A DNA stretch of 64,000 bases from Cucumis sativus (taxonomy: Eukaryota > Streptophyta > Magnoliopsida > Cucurbitales > Cucurbitaceae): NCBI RefSeq assembly GCF_000004075.3, contig NC_026655.2:18709489-18773488 (forward strand). Reading direction: 5' to 3'. Both the position numbers and the translations under genes were made by a program. Shown piece after piece: positions 48,190-62,533 of this stretch (within the stretch, counting starts at the first letter, position 1; the number at the start of each line of letters is the position of its first letter). Below the pieces are notes generated by a model. The model worked only from the letters and a program-made list of their open reading frames with translations. It made no database searches and was not told the DNA's origin.

Positions 48190-51100
48190 TTACTCTGTAG
48201 TAACGGTCCTCCTCTCCAATAATGATTCTAAGAATGCTGAACAAAGCTTAGTAAGAGGTGGAAGTTCATGTGATGAGCCACTGAAGATGGTCTCCCAAGG
48301 CCTCTGTGATGGAACAGATGGGGCAGACAAGGTCTGGTCCATCTTTGATACAAATTCTGGCAGTTCGCCATAGATAGCTTCATATCCAAATTTTCCTGTA
48401 ATAATTTAATGTATTAATAATCATGGGATTGACATGACTTTTCCAAATGAATAAGATCGAATCTGCAAACTATGGGATAAGATTAGGAGTTTTAAAAGAT
48501 TCACTTATGCATGCCAAAATAATAGGAATGGTATTAGAGGGATATTAAGGGTATATTAGTAAATATCAAATAGTTTCTTGGAGAAGTTGGGTTATAAGAT
48601 ATTTTGGTGGTGAATTAGGGCTTGAGAGTGATTTAAAGATTGGGAGGGTCAGTCCAAGCATGTCGAATACTTGGTTTCGCTATCTTTTATAATTCAATAT
48701 ATTTAGGTTCTATAATAAACCACAAGAACAAAAATCGCACATGAGATCTCCTCAACAGTCATAACCAATTCAAATGTCCCTTTTTCCTAAAGAAATATAT
48801 AAATTATGCATTGCGCACATTTACATAAAATAAACAAACAAAACACAGTATCAGCTCAAAGCGGGGTAAGGATCTTTTTACTAGAGAAAATGAGGATATT
48901 GTGAAACAGGCCTAGATTAGAAAAGTAGACAGTACAGCTATAGAGAATCAAATTGTTGATACGGTCAAAATAGAAAATAATTTTACCTCCTGTTTCTTCA
49001 AGGGCGTGATAACTTCCCTGCTTGGTCAAACTAAGTTCTTGTCCTTCCTTGCCAGATGGGTCAAATAGAGTATATTCGTGGTCACCATTGATATAGACAA
49101 GCCATGGATGGCCAGATTTTTCATCTGAACTAATGTTACTTTTTTCGGATCGTAGAAACGCAAGACCCCCTCCCTGAGCCTGCGGTAGTACATCAGCAGT
49201 AATTAATTATTAATTATAATTAAGTGTTAAGAAGGTGTGAAAAAAGGATGTAGAAAATAGTATACCTTCCTAACAGACCAGGTACTCAGGGGAACAGGAT
49301 CATTGGCATTAAAATGCAATATCATTCCATCTCTCCCTTGGAATGTCGAGTCACTAAATTGCAACCGTACAGATTCGGGGATAAGGGCAAGCACAGCAAA
49401 AGAAGACATATCCACAGCACAGGCCAAGGCTGTAGAAGCAAATCATGGACAGCCACGATTAGAATTAGAACATTTATGATCATGGCTCAAACTTCCCCTA
49501 ACCATAAACAAAAGTAGATTCTTATTTAGATAAAAGCTAATAGTCCATAAAATGATAGACGTTCCAATGAAGGTGCTAACTGAAAGAAACGTATCTTCAT
49601 TCATCAGAATCCCTTTACTTTCCAGTTTCCTCGTTCATTTTCCAGAACACAGTAATGAGGCCTCAAGTAAGTGCTTGGGTATTTTAGGAGAAGCCAAGTA
49701 TTTAAAATTGCGCAAGAAAAATTTGAATAACTCCCATTGGCAGTAAAGTTCCATGAAACCATCACGTTTATAGTCCCAAAAGTGCGCCGTTAGTCAATTA
49801 GTTGTCACAAGTTAATCTATAACTGTTTGAAATTTTAAAAAGAAAAAGATAGCCGTCACTCACTGCAGATGCTTGCATTGTAAAAAGATACAGCCTTTGG
49901 AGCCTAGGATTAATAAACATAGACAAAAATTGAAAAAAATGTTGTTTTGGCATTAACATCCCATCTTCATTAAAAAGTTTTAATGATCATTTTTTTCCCT
50001 TGCTAATTTGTGAAATTAGTCTTCTACTGTTTTATAAAATTAAAGAAGTGAATCAATCAACCATCTTGAGTTGAATTATATCAATTCCAAGTTAAAGGAG
50101 AAAGGAAAGGAGAGCATTAAACCTTCTATATGAAGCTTGTATGACCAAGATATTGATAGTTTCGACACAGTCCAAACAGATAGTTGTGGCTTTGAACCTT
50201 GTGACACAGATACAAGAAACTGGGAGTCTCCAGCAAAGCTAAGATTCACAATTGGCTGTCCAAATTGAAAATCATGAATTCATGAGAGAGATGAATGCAG
50301 ATAATAAATTAGAGTAGAGAACTTTTCTAGTTAAAAACTTGGCAGAGCATATCAACAGTTTTACTTATGTTTTTTTATTCCCTTTTTATCATTATTTAAG
50401 AACGTCATTTTTTAAAATTGATTGTTCAAACACAGTATTCAAGTTTGAATGACAGACTTAAGATCCAGAAAAGATTCTGACCCACCACCATATAACATTA
50501 CATAATTGTCGCAAAATGAAAAAAAAAAACAAAAAAAAAAGTGATCAAACACATTATGAATTCACCTATAGAGCTTTTAAAAGAAATTAAGCACAACCAT
50601 TTATGTAGAAAAGAGGCATGGTTAATTTCATGGAATACCAGCTGGACTAGGTCAAATTTAACAGTTCTTTCTTATTGGGATTCATTTCGTTATTTTGGGA
50701 ATTATAGGCAAATATGAGAGAACTTTATGTACCGTAAGAGTCTCTCCAATTACAGCAACAAGGATATTTTGCTCAGGGTCCCATAATGTAATAACAGTTT
50801 CTGCAGCAACGGCCAAAACAGAACCATCGGCAGAAAATGTGGCAGCAGTCATTGACTTCTTTCTGATAAAGCAGAATCTTATGTGAGAATTAGAAAAATA
50901 ACAATAAAACGTCAGTTTCAAACACCAGAGTAACGTTACAATTTAGAAACCTTTTAAAAAAGAAAACAATTTCCAAATCCAACTTAAGTCTACATTTTAA
51001 AATAAAAGAAATAATTTCTCCCATCATTCGAAAAACTAAAAATTGAAAAGAAATTAATTGAATGCATACTTGTAAGACCCAACTGAATGGCACATCCAGC

Positions 51101-54100
51101 TTGAATTTTTCTCTCCCTGAACTTTCGGAAGTCCTCCATTGCAAACCCATATCTAAACATAAAAATAAATATAAAATAAAATGAATTTCATTGCAGAAAA
51201 TACTATTATATAAGATTATTTTTGTTCCAACAGTACCTTGAAGTCTCCACCATATGATGTACTGACAACCATGCGGCGATTAGGGTGGAAAGCGAGAGCA
51301 GAAATCCCAGCATCCCTGTCAAATGGCAGTGCACTTTTTCATTCAGATCAAAGAAGGAAACAGCGTTTTCTGTGTCCAGCATAAAATACAAACGAGTGCA
51401 ATGAAATTATGATTACAAGAACATAACTGTTATGGTCTTGTAGTAACCTTTGAAATAAATTTTCCTTGTGATTTCAGAAAAGGACCAAAAGCAAACCTGT
51501 GTGGCTCATATACAACGGTTGACAAACTAAACTTTTTGTTTTCCAACTCTGAATCCCAAAACTTGAGACAAATTAAACCACCAATTCCACCCTCAGGAAT
51601 TCTAATTTCAGCAGTAGTCATTAAAGAGCCATCAAGGGAGAGAACCACAGAAGTAATAACAACCTGCCACCCAATATTCAAGTATAATGGTAGCATCAGA
51701 CACACAATTCCTACAGACATTATTTCAATAAAATGACACCAACATATAAGTTCACATACAGTGAGCTCTTCACCGGGTTGATGGTTCCTCTCACAAATTT
51801 GAACCTGCTAACATTATATGTAGAACAGTTAATACTTAAGAGTCACTAAAATACTGACATAAAAACTGAATGTTTTTAGATATGAATTTGTGTCTAAACA
51901 TGAAGTCATGTACAAACACATATATGAGAAAAGAGCCACATTCTGTTCATTACTTGGAACTTGGAAGTCAAGACTTTGTACAGAATGGCACAAATATCTG
52001 AGGTGCTGTTAGTTAGGTAACTCAGTCATTTTGGTAAATAAGGGTACAAAGAACACTAAGACAACACTTTCAAAAAGATATACATTTTTTCAAACTGTGT
52101 TGATAGGTTTCTCTCCAAAATTTCCTTCCCTTCCCTTTCAAGTTTTGATAATTGAGATCTTTCTGTGTCTTATTTAGCACTGGCGGATCAAGGTGAATTC
52201 AACTGCTTCAGTCTTTTTTAAATGAGAATCTTTTACTACTTTTGTTAGGCTTGGTGAAAAAGTGATTTTGATACAACTAGAACATCAACCTGATAACACT
52301 GAAGGGCATATCATGGTCTAATGAAACTCGTGTTAAACTAGATATTTATAAAACTATGTAACAAAAGAGATACAAACAAGCACATTTTACTACCCCAGTT
52401 CATTAGCTAATTTAGTAATCAGTACATTCTCACCTCACAAATTCCACAGTCATCAAACAGACTGTAGAACTGAATGCTATAGTTTTCTGAACGAAGGGCA
52501 ACTAGACCATCATTTTGATTGAAGGCAAACCCGTTATTAGAGCCTTGACAAACATCAGGAAATGAACAAGGAAGCTGAAAAGAACACAACACAAGAAGTT
52601 GCAGTAAAATAAGGCTTGAAGAACATTTATAGACAAATAAAATAGCCATTATTTTCTAATAAGACTTGAAGATAATGTGTAAGAATTATTAGATACAATT
52701 GTGCAATCATCAAAACTTTGTATGCTAGAAAAGAAGAAATTAGAGAATAAAGCAATAACATGCATGTATCTAACAAACCTTATAGAAGAGTGAAAGACTC
52801 CTTTAGCTTCAAGCCAGTATGACAGAAATATCAAAATTCGGTAGTCATTATATATGATAACCTAGGAAGCAATATACTTCTAAATTTGCAGATGATTGGT
52901 ATAAAGCTTAGTCACTTAAAAGCTCAACCTGCAACCCATTTTATTTTAAAGCCCACTTAAATACGGCAAGCCAAAACAAAAGAAAGAAAAAAAGTAAAAA
53001 AGAATACAGAAAGGCAATCAAATCTTCATTCTTCTCTCCCTCACTCTTGAAATCACGAAACACGACCCCCTCCCCATCAAATTCAACTTCATTCTTCAAT
53101 CTTCATCTTCTACTTCTTCACTGTCGTCTGTCCATTACCCAACCACCACTCAGCCTCGCCACTGCCAACCAACTACCACTCCTCGGCCTCCCCAATGACA
53201 GTTACAATGCCACTGGGTTTTTCTCCCCAAATTTAACTCTCTTTTAAATCTACTATAACTTAAGTTCCATTACAATTAATTGGACATCATCATTAAAACT
53301 ATAATAATAATAATAAATAACGAATCCTCCACATATCTGTATCTTAGATTTTTAGAAATTGACGTATATGTATCCTTATTTGTGCTTCTTTAGAAGACAA
53401 CAATGAACCAAGAAAGCTACATTCTTATGGCATGGAAACCATAATGTACATGAAGAAAACCACCTACTATGCTAAGAAAATACTAATAAGGAGAAATTGT
53501 CAAAAAAAAAAAAGCAACACGATTTACATAACGACCCACACTAAGAAATTTTTTATCTAACTTCTCTATTTGGTGGCTTCTAATCGTATAACATTCTAAC
53601 TCAGACAGTCTCATTCCTTCCAACATTTGTTAACCACAAACATGATAAAATATCAAGGAAGGCCCCATCAATAAAAAAAAAGAGAGTTCATAAAAAGATT
53701 GCTGAAACAAACCTTGATCCCAGATATGGACTTCAAGATTTCCATAGAAGGCATTTTTAGTAAATGAATTTGATTGTCTGCACAAGATACCTGAAACCCT
53801 AATTTCAGTTTTAAACAAAAGGGCCAACAAAAGCTGTGGCAGAATATACTTGGTTGTGAAAAATAAAGGATCTACTTACAGAGGCAAGCAGAGGATCTGG
53901 AGAATCAGTAAAATACAATAGTGGTGACCCAATTCGAGGCAGGTATTTTCTCTTCTCTGTATCAAGTTGCCAAACCACAAGAACCCCCTCCTTCCCACCT
54001 TAAATAAGATTTAAGAGTCGTGAAGATTGAATCATATAAGGATAGGAAGTAATAAGCAACCATTGTGGATAGATAAGAATAGTGACATTAAGAGTAACCT

Positions 54101-56466
54101 AGTATGTCTAATTAGAATAATTCTAGATCATCACATGGATATCAAGCGATTAAATGACGACTTGCTAAATTAATACGGGCCACCACTGACAAATGTGGAC
54201 ATGCAATACATTTCATTCTCCTCTAGACTGGGTTTCATGTGATGCTACTTGTATCATCATCAACCTTTATGCAACTGCATCCACTACACATAGCTAAAAG
54301 CCTAGTATCAGAGTGGCCCATCTCATGCAAGAAGTCCAGAAAATTATTCAAATATTTACAATCCTTCCAATTGCTACCCTTGATATGTCATTGTCGAACA
54401 TGTAATTTCCATTACTATTGAGAAATTGAGCCTTCATTGAGAAAATGAAAGAATGCACAAGAGCATACACAAAAAACCCAACAAAAGCTACAAGAAGAGA
54501 CTCCAAAAGCCCACAGCCCACTCAGATGTATTAAATCTTCTGCTCTCCCAAACTTCCTCCTCCGAACTCATGGTTAAACTTGTAAGCAAAAGCACATTTT
54601 CTATTAGAAGTTCCAGGATGTATTCCCATTAGCAATTGTTACTTGTTGACATTTTACCTGAATAAAGATATGCCCCATCAGAGGAGAAAGAGAGAGCAAT
54701 AACTTCGGTAGGATGCCAGTGCCGTGTAGAGCAAGAATCAGCATCATCATTTCCTCTTACTCCTGGTCTATCTTCATCACTGTCAAAAGACTTTTTGCCA
54801 GCTTCTTCACCAGAAACAGGAAATGTCCTATTACCGAATCCCCTCCATATTAAAATTCTCCCGGTCACATCACCTGCAGCTACCGTTCTTTGGGTTGGGT
54901 GAAATGCAAGAACCGTCAAGTCTTTTGTGTGATGCAGAGTAATTTTTTTAGCGCCTAATTTTTCAAATTGTCCATTTGGCACTTTCCATACATGAATTTT
55001 GCGCTTATTTCGGATGCCAAAGAAGCTCCCTGATGAGCTAGTAGTTAAATATTCAGGTTGTTGAGTCTGTTAAGAGTGAGAATAGTAATAATGCATTAAT
55101 ATAGTTCCAAACCTTTCCAAAACATCCATGGCACTACATAAGTTTATGCACAGCTAGCATGTTTTACACCCAAAATATACTTATAGAAGTTTAGGCCAAT
55201 ATTTGCACGCCTCAATTGATGTCACAGAACAACCACCCAACCCTATAATATTTGTCTCAATACTTCCTGACCCAATAGCCTTGTACTTAAACATAATTTT
55301 AGCAAATAAAAGTTTGTTTCAAAATATGCAACTATGAAACCATTAGGGACAATGAAGAAAATCTTAGTCAATTGCACCTCCGCCAAAATGACCCCAGTAG
55401 CCAAGCGAGACTTGGTTAAGTTACACTTAAGGATTTGTCCTCTCACAGGCACCGGCTTTCCATCCTTCACTCCTATGTTTTGCACTGATACATAAGCAAA
55501 AAGGTCACGAGACTTTACATCCCTCTCCAACAGCTGGCCTAACAAAGAAGGGATGACCTGAGGAAAACAAAGCATGGGAAATAAATTATTTAGTGTATAG
55601 TAACTCAAAGAACCAACACAATTAGTTGAAAAACATAGTATTGAGCGACACACACACCATAGTCCCATCCTCCACTTCATTGAACTGATATTAACATTTC
55701 ATGTCACAGTTCATTGAACTACATATTGATTCTATGTTTCACTTCCACCTTTAATTTTGGAATACACATCAACTAAAAAGTACCAGAATTTAAGATTAAC
55801 AAAGTTCCATCTCTTGTTCCAACTTCCTGTAAGATATTAGGTGAAAACTGACTCTTAAAAACAAGTTTCGGTACCTTCTAATTTCACGAAGTCTAAAGAT
55901 AACTATTAGTACCACCGTTGCATAATGAGAAGGACAAGCTGAAATATTCAGTCCCCAACAAACAGTTGAAAATGCAGTAAATAATTCCAAAACCTAGATA
56001 TAAGTGCTTTCTTAGACTTTTTCGTACACAGGACCGATACTTATCAAATAAATAACTAGCTAACCATGGAGTAAACCGGTAGCCGAATATCTATGGTCTT
56101 CATGAGCTCCGGAATCGAGAAATCCCAATATCGAATAGTTCCATCGAGTGAAGTAGTCCAACAGAAGCACAAGATCTTACTTGCCGCACTAGATGCCGGC
56201 ACAACGGTGACCGATGTCACAAAGGCCTTGTGACCCTTCAATGAAGCAATCTTAAGCAGAAGCAAAAGAGTCCGAAACAAACGGAATGTCAGAAGAATTG
56301 ATAAAGTATAGAAACTGAGTACAGAAGCAACGAAGAAGGCATTCACCTGCAAGCCAGTGGAGGTACTGAAAATGGAGACAGAGGTACCGGTGCAGACAAG
56401 AAGCCGCTTGGCGTCATTGGAGAAAGCTGGAGGTGCCGAAACGTAGCTCTTCCCGCCGGTGATCAT
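48190..56466 (-). CDS. WDR75: WD40 protein WDR75/UTP17 (NAN1), ribosome biogenesis factor
   Basis: Nucleolar component of the t-UTP/UtpA part of the small-subunit processome, which couples rDNA transcription to early 18S pre-rRNA processing. Sixteen exons, 5' to 3' on the - strand: 56466-56347, 56250-56065, 55557-55378, 55066-54658, 53998-53880, 53790-53713, 52574-52434, 51804-51760, 51663-51497, 51315-51237, 51152-51070, 50862-50733, 50255-50123, 49429-49266, 49179-48987, 48395-48190. All phases agree; 810 aa, near human WDR75 (about 830). WD40-like blades are visible throughout, for example GHKAFVTSVTVVPASS...TTSLDGTIRYWDF, HHTKDLTVLAFHPTQRTVAAGDVTGRILIW, HPTEVIALSFSSDGAYLYSGGKEGVLVVWQLD and MTAATFSADGSVLAVAAETVITLWDP. 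The C-terminus has the family's GSSHELPPLTKLCSAFLESLLE motif. A 22-bp CT tract lies in the leader. Family match is from memory of plant WDR75 proteins. Confidence 0.92.
52920..53250. other. C-rich insert in WDR75 intron 6
   Basis: Within a 1.14-kb intron there is an A-rich stretch (52970-53010) followed by about 220 bp that is much richer in C than its surroundings, with a short + strand frame (53047-53247, rich in Leu, Ser and Pro). It reads like a TATA-like box, pyrimidine leader and start codon, so it may be a fragment of a transposed gene or element. No protein family is recognised. Confidence 0.3.
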
Positions 56467-58149
56467 TGTACGGCGATGTAGAGAACCTGCAAGAATGGCA
56501 GATTGCTGAGGTTTTCCTCCGCCAAAGCCCTAAAGCGTCTGTTAAACCCCTCTCTCTCTCTCTCTCTCTCTGTTTTCTCTTAAGCCGCCGTTGATGCGAA
56601 GTTTTTGTTGAATGATGCCCTCTTCCTCAATTTTACAAAATAAACCTTTTCTTTCTCTTGTGATTGTTGCTCTCTCCAAGTCTCCATCCTATACTTTTGG
56701 CAAAGGGTTTAAACTTTCATAATTTTAAAAGATACTCTAAACCTAAAAAAAATCAAATTAAATACACTTATTGTTATACACCATAACCCGTTAATATTGT
56801 CTTAGTTATCTAATTTAATTTAATGTTTAGGGTATTAATAAAAAATTTCAATTGGTTATTTTTTAAATAAAACTTTAATCGTTACTATTGAAAACTAATT
56901 ATAAGAGAACTATTTTTATGAGTGTTTTTTTAAAGGTTGTGACACAAACTATAAAACTCACAGACATTGTTTATATAATCTTTAGTAAAATTATATTACC
57001 TTCATTCATTTTCCGCAATTTAAATTTATTTTATTTAGTAATGGTATGTTATATAAAACAATATTCTAAAAATAACGTGGATTTCATGTCTTGTTCAGTT
57101 TGAGTTTAGTTATAAATTTTTATTTTCAAACTTTAAGTTTTATTTAATTTTAGTCTTCATCCCATTCAAAATACTATATAACGTATGAAAATCGATTTAG
57201 GAGTAAAAAGTAGTCCCTACCAATTAAATTAAATTTACTTTCACTCACTAGCTTGCATGTGAGTCAATTAGTCATTTAAGATGGTGTCAAAGTAATGTGG
57301 TATAGAATGCTTTGTATTCAAGTATTTGCATCATAATTTCAAACTTATAAGTGAAAGGAAGTGTTATATGATACATAATTAAATTTTGCATTCATCCACT
57401 AGCTGAATCACAAATGCAATTGGATTGATTTTTATCACATTTACTTAAAATTACAAATTAAATTTGTGAGAATTTATCTTTATATTTACAGCTATCGTTT
57501 GACTCTAAAGATAATAAAGATATAATGTGATAGGTTCACCACTCTTGTAACTTTGCAATAACGATTGGAAAAGACAAGTATATTTTACCACTGTTTTCTT
57601 TTTTTGGTTAAAAGAAAAGCTTGTAAGATTCTATCTGTTACAATTAAACATTTGATAAAATCTCAAATGACTTGGATGGATGGAAGCAAACATTGCCTTC
57701 AAACATAACCTTCATTACAATGGCACAAATAACCCGAAAAAAGTAGCTAAAAATACATAAGCTAAAGGTTCAGCTCCAAATGAACAAAAAAGAGATCAAT
57801 GAGGGGGGAAAGAAGACGACGGTACATAACATTACACGGCTTACAACTACAACTACAACACGACCAAATTCTGTCGATTTTTGTATAAGGTAGACGGAAA
57901 TGGAATCACATTCCAAGATGGCTGGCCACTTCATCAGGCATTGTATAAACAATCAGATCCACTTCAGCCATTGCATAGATAGGTATAAATAGTTTCTCTA
58001 TTGTCCATGGAGAGTTCCTACGAATACACAACAAGTTTGATTCTGGAAGCATGCAAAAGTTGATATCAAAATAAAACCAAACAATGTTGGCATGTAGAAA
58101 TTAGTAAAGGGCTTGGTTATGCACACAATGTCGCAAATTTTAGCACCTG
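56467..58149. other. Spacer between WDR75 and the proline-rich gene
   Basis: WDR75 promoter and leader lie at the left, including the CT tract at 56550-56571 and a GGGCTTT/AAAGCCC word near 56523. The right end (about 57700-58149) is likely 3' UTR of the next gene on the same strand. In between is A+T-rich DNA without a gene. Confidence 0.55.
56550..56571. repeat. (CT)11 tract in the WDR75 leader region
   Basis: Perfect 22-bp CT tract 84-105 bp upstream of the WDR75 ATG (GA repeat on the coding strand). Confidence 0.9.
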
Positions 58150-61100
58150 TTACACGCTCTGGGCTTTGCTCGGCGGTTCCTTTGCTTTCATGTCCCCAGT
58201 TTCCTGCAGTAAGAGAGAGATGACAAAATTCCAGATTTTATATACATACATATATAGACAGACATAAGAAGTTGGATTTGATGTATCAATAAATGCATCT
58301 AAAGTTGAATTTGATACAGAATTAAATAATCTTTCTCATTTCATTGGGATTTATGACGATATTGATCATGATCTGGTTCAACTATTAAACTATAAATAAA
58401 CTCTCCTATTTTGCTAGTCACTCAAATCAAATTTTGCTTCATTTATTACTAAAAGACTCAAGTATTGAAGTAACTGTAAAAAACTTAACATGGAAAGTAT
58501 AATCTGTTAGAATTGTTGGTTGATGGAAAATATTTTAATGTGTATTTTTTTACTATGAACTCGCTTGAAGTAAGCAAGCACTATGAAGTCAATTGGATTC
58601 TTCATGATATTGGTTTGAAACAGCACACAATTTCTTTTTAAAAGTCAAGCTTTATTTTATTTTTTTATCATTCCTTTTTTCTAATGTCAAAAGTGTACAT
58701 TGCCAATTTGTGGCATCTTGACAAATCTCATGAACAACCATCTAACCCTACTAAATTTGGTTGTAAAGGAAGCTTGTAGGATTCTAAATCCTAGGGCAAT
58801 GGGCATTGGCCACCATGGTTTCTCACTGTACTTGTGAATGTACCAATTGTTCGTGGAAACTAAAACATGTTGCTTGAACAATTTCAGACAAATGGTCTCA
58901 AGTTAATAGTTGAAATTCAGTCAGTCTATGGAGATGTCCTTATGGCCCCCCACCCTCCCCCGTGCATGGCAGCAGTTTTCTTTTATCACTGTTATTTGAG
59001 GGTTGTAACAAGAGAATTTTTTGGGAGCTTAAGAAATCTTGTGAAGAAGTATAATCCTAGTTACGTTCAACAGGGGTCTTTTGCTTCACTATCCTGTTTT
59101 CTTGTATGCCCTTTCATATTCTTCTTTCATTTGTTTTAAAACAAAGTTGTTTCCTCGTTAAAAAAAAAAAAAGGAGTTACCTTTCTACCAAACTACCAGA
59201 AGTTCAATTTAAGACAGGTTTGGAGTTGGGTATGAATATGCCCAATTATTTTAGGGTTGAAACATAGTGGCTTTATTAGACTTTTTTAATCAGAAAACCT
59301 GATGGAGATAATATGAGAGAATGCAAAAGGACAAACTAGACAACCGAACAGAAGAAAATGCCCAGACCCACGGCTAACTATAGAGTAAATGGTTTATTGA
59401 GTTTCGGAATCGTGTAGCAAAAGCTTTGAAGGTTTATTGAGATTTTCTACATTATAGAATAGGAAAGGCAGAGTAAAAGCTTAGGTATAAGTATAAAATC
59501 TAATCATAACCAATGAAACTAAAATGCAAAAAGATTAACCAAATCATTAAGTGGGGAAAAACTACAATCTCTGCATTTATATAATATCTTTTTTTATATT
59601 TGGCAATCATTCATGTAAATAATATCCTAGGTCAGGCAATTATAGTTCCTGCTAGGCAAATAGAGAAAAGATTCTTTACAAGTATATAATGATGACACTA
59701 ATAACTACGTATACAAAAAAAAAATTAATAATAAAACTAAACAACGGGAGAAGACTTAATCTTGAAGGATAACCATCTCATGTATTTAATTGCTCCTTTC
59801 TTATTTATGCACCAAATTATATTATTTATCAAAGGCAAGAAGGAAATGTCCATCTTATTGTTTCCCTTTACTCTGTAGAAACATATGGGTTAACTTCAAC
59901 CACACATCTGAAACACGGATAGCCTCTATATCCTACTTATCTTCTCAGAAAAACAAGTGTGGAAAGCAGATAAGTTCAACTAGTTAACCCTATGCATTAA
60001 ATGAAAATAAATGAAATAGCAAATGAAAAAGTAGAACAAGTTAGAGATACACTTGACTTCGAAGTTACTTCATATACGAGTTGTGAAAGTTTGCTTCAAT
60101 GTCACTTCGCGTATGCAGTTTCAACAAATAACTAATTTATTTCAACTGTGAATATGCCAAAGCTGACTATGAATGAGAAGGGTAAGTGAAATGAACGGCC
60201 AATGTTAAGATTAAGGACAAATACCAACACTTAATTTCAGAAAACGAAACACAAGAATATGTAACTTGTACTACTAAAAAAAATTGACCAGATGCATACC
60301 ATTCCCTTGCTCTCGTAATAATCATCGAGTGCCCACTGGTACTTAGATTGATTTAACCCGAACCAGCGTGCCAAATGGTCATCCAAGCTTGAATGTGCTG
60401 CAAAATTACACCAAAACCATTATGATTTGATCATTTACAGAAATAAAAGTGGCAGAAAATTTCTGAATTATGAAGCAAAGTTCCACCAATAATTTTCTTC
60501 AGTTTCTTGTCCTCAAATTCCCAAACAGTTAAGCATAAGGTAACGTGGAACTTAAACAAAGGAGAACTTCCATCAAATTTAACGAGAAAACCAATTTAAA
60601 GTATCAATATAGAAATTTCCAAAAAAAGAAAAAAGAATCAAATACAGAAGAACAAGATATGGTAGAGGAAATTCACAAGATACTAGAGAGATAAGAACTA
60701 TCACTCACAAACATCCTCCCCTGATTAGCAATAATGGCAACAACAAAAGGAAAAAGAATAAGAACAACACTACTATTCCATGAGAATCCTGGTCTAATTT
60801 CAAATCAAGCAATAGGGCTAAACCAATTACCAAATCCCCTGTAGCCACACAAAATAAAACCATGGACTTCCATAACGTTCGAACTCATGGATTTCCGTAG
60901 ACAGATTTTTCTCTACCACTATCAGCAAAAACAGGAATAAAAAAAAAATAGAAACACATTCTCGTATCTATTTCCTGAATCCCCAGTATCCCAACATTAA
61001 ATTCAAAGAAAGCAACAAAGAAAAAAAAAACTCAAAGCAGAAACCCATTTTCCAGAACATGACATCGCATCGTGAGAATTACCATTCTGCACTTTGGAGA

Positions 61101-61344
61101 CAGCATTTCTGAAGAACCCAGAAACGGAGGCATTCCCATTAGGCACAGCAGCAAGAGAAACAGACTTATCGAACTGGTGAGGGGGAGGCTGAACCGGAGG
61201 TGGCTGAATGACCTTCTTAGGAGACTCAAACAGCGGCTGAGGTTGAGAGGTCGGTGAAGGAGTGGGTGGTGGGGTCATGAAGACGGTATAGGGGCCAATT
61301 TTTCCGATCAAAGGAGGCGGCGTAGATTCACTATTGATGGGCAT
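58150..61344 (-). CDS. Small proline-rich plant protein, function unknown
   Basis: Three exons on the - strand, 61344-61083, 60397-60300 and 58203-58150, in phase, giving 137 aa; intron 2 is 2.1 kb. The N-terminal half is Pro-rich (TPPPLIGKIGPYTVFMTPPPTPSP, then PPPVQPPP) and may bind SH3-, WW- or profilin-like partners. A compact, apparently conserved core follows: SGFFRNAVSKVQNAHSSLDDHLARWFGLNQSKYQWALDDYYES. The C-terminus is short and lysine-rich (ETGDMKAKEPPSK). No signal peptide, membrane segment or known catalytic motif is seen. I believe related plant proteins are annotated only as uncharacterised or WASP-interacting-like, but I cannot confirm this. The ATG at 61344 has an open leader with a GAA tract upstream. 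Confidence 0.8.
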
Positions 61345-62533
61345 TGTGGTGATTGGAAAAGAAAAGGAAGAAGAAGAAGAAGAAGAGTGAATGCAAAGGG
61401 AAACGGAAAATGTTGGATGAAGGAGAAGAAGCTTTTTGGAGATGAAGAGAAAGTAGGAGAAGGAATTTTGCTTTAGCTTAGCTTTAATGGAGAGAGTACT
61501 TTGATTTTATTTGGTTATTTATTTCTTTTTTTCTTTTGGCCACTGAACGAACACTCACACAGTGTTCAAAGAATGGTGAACGGATCGCACGCAACCCGAG
61601 TTCAGTGTGTAAACTCGTTGGATCTTTGTCTTTCTTCTCTCACTCTTCTCTTTATTTGCATTTTCCCCCTCCCATTTCTCTCAAATATCCCATTTGCCCT
61701 CCATTTATTTATTCTTCTTTTTTCTTTCTGTTGGTTCGAACATAAAATATTAATTACACTGAAATTGAGAAGTATGTATCTAGGTCGAGGGAGGGACATC
61801 AAGTTAGGCCATATATGTATACATTTCAATGGTAATCAACGGGTCAAATACTTATAACCTTCCATTTAACTTTTGGTTTTAGTTAGGTTTATAAGTTTTA
61901 AAATGTTTTCTATTTGAAATTTTAGTTTTGTTTCAAGCCAATGAATTTTGAGATTTTACACTTTTTAATCTTAGTTTTTTATTTAAAGCTAAATATTGGT
62001 GTTTTGTCTTTAGTGTTGGTGTATAATAATTAATTTATATGATTAATAAAACTCGCTATCAAACATAATTTTAAAAGAGGGTTAATATCTTTTTTATCTC
62101 TTTATACTTTTGCATGATTCATATATTTATGAGCATGTTTTCTTCTTAAAAATGCTAAATTCTATCACCAAATACTCATTTGGAAGAGTTGTTGCTTGTT
62201 GTGTAATACAATGAGTGATCTTTCGCCTCTTTTCACATCCTCGTTTGACAAAATGAATAAACCAATTGTGATATCTCCGGTTGTCATCTTATTCTCAATC
62301 AACTAATCAGCGATTGTTCAAATTCTTTCTAATCACAATTTTCTTCCTTTGATATGAATTGAATTGAATTTCTTTGATAGTAACCACATTATCTTAAACT
62401 TTAATTTTGGTCAATCTTTTTTCAAAATCTAACAAAGACAACCAACTCTTAATCTTCCAAAGCAAAGCAACCATCCATGTCTAAGTCATTCCCTACGGCT
62501 CATTGAGTTAAAATTCTCATTTCCTTTGCCCAA
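61345..62533. other. Upstream region of the proline-rich gene
   Basis: Begins with the probable 5' leader, including a GAA tract (about 61366-61387), then a T-rich stretch at 61500-61740 that makes short spurious frames, then A+T-rich DNA. No other gene is seen. Confidence 0.5.

Noticed and set aside
48098..48373. + strand ORF of 91 codons
   Set aside because: It is antisense to the last exon of WDR75, whose C-terminal motif on the - strand is clearly conserved.
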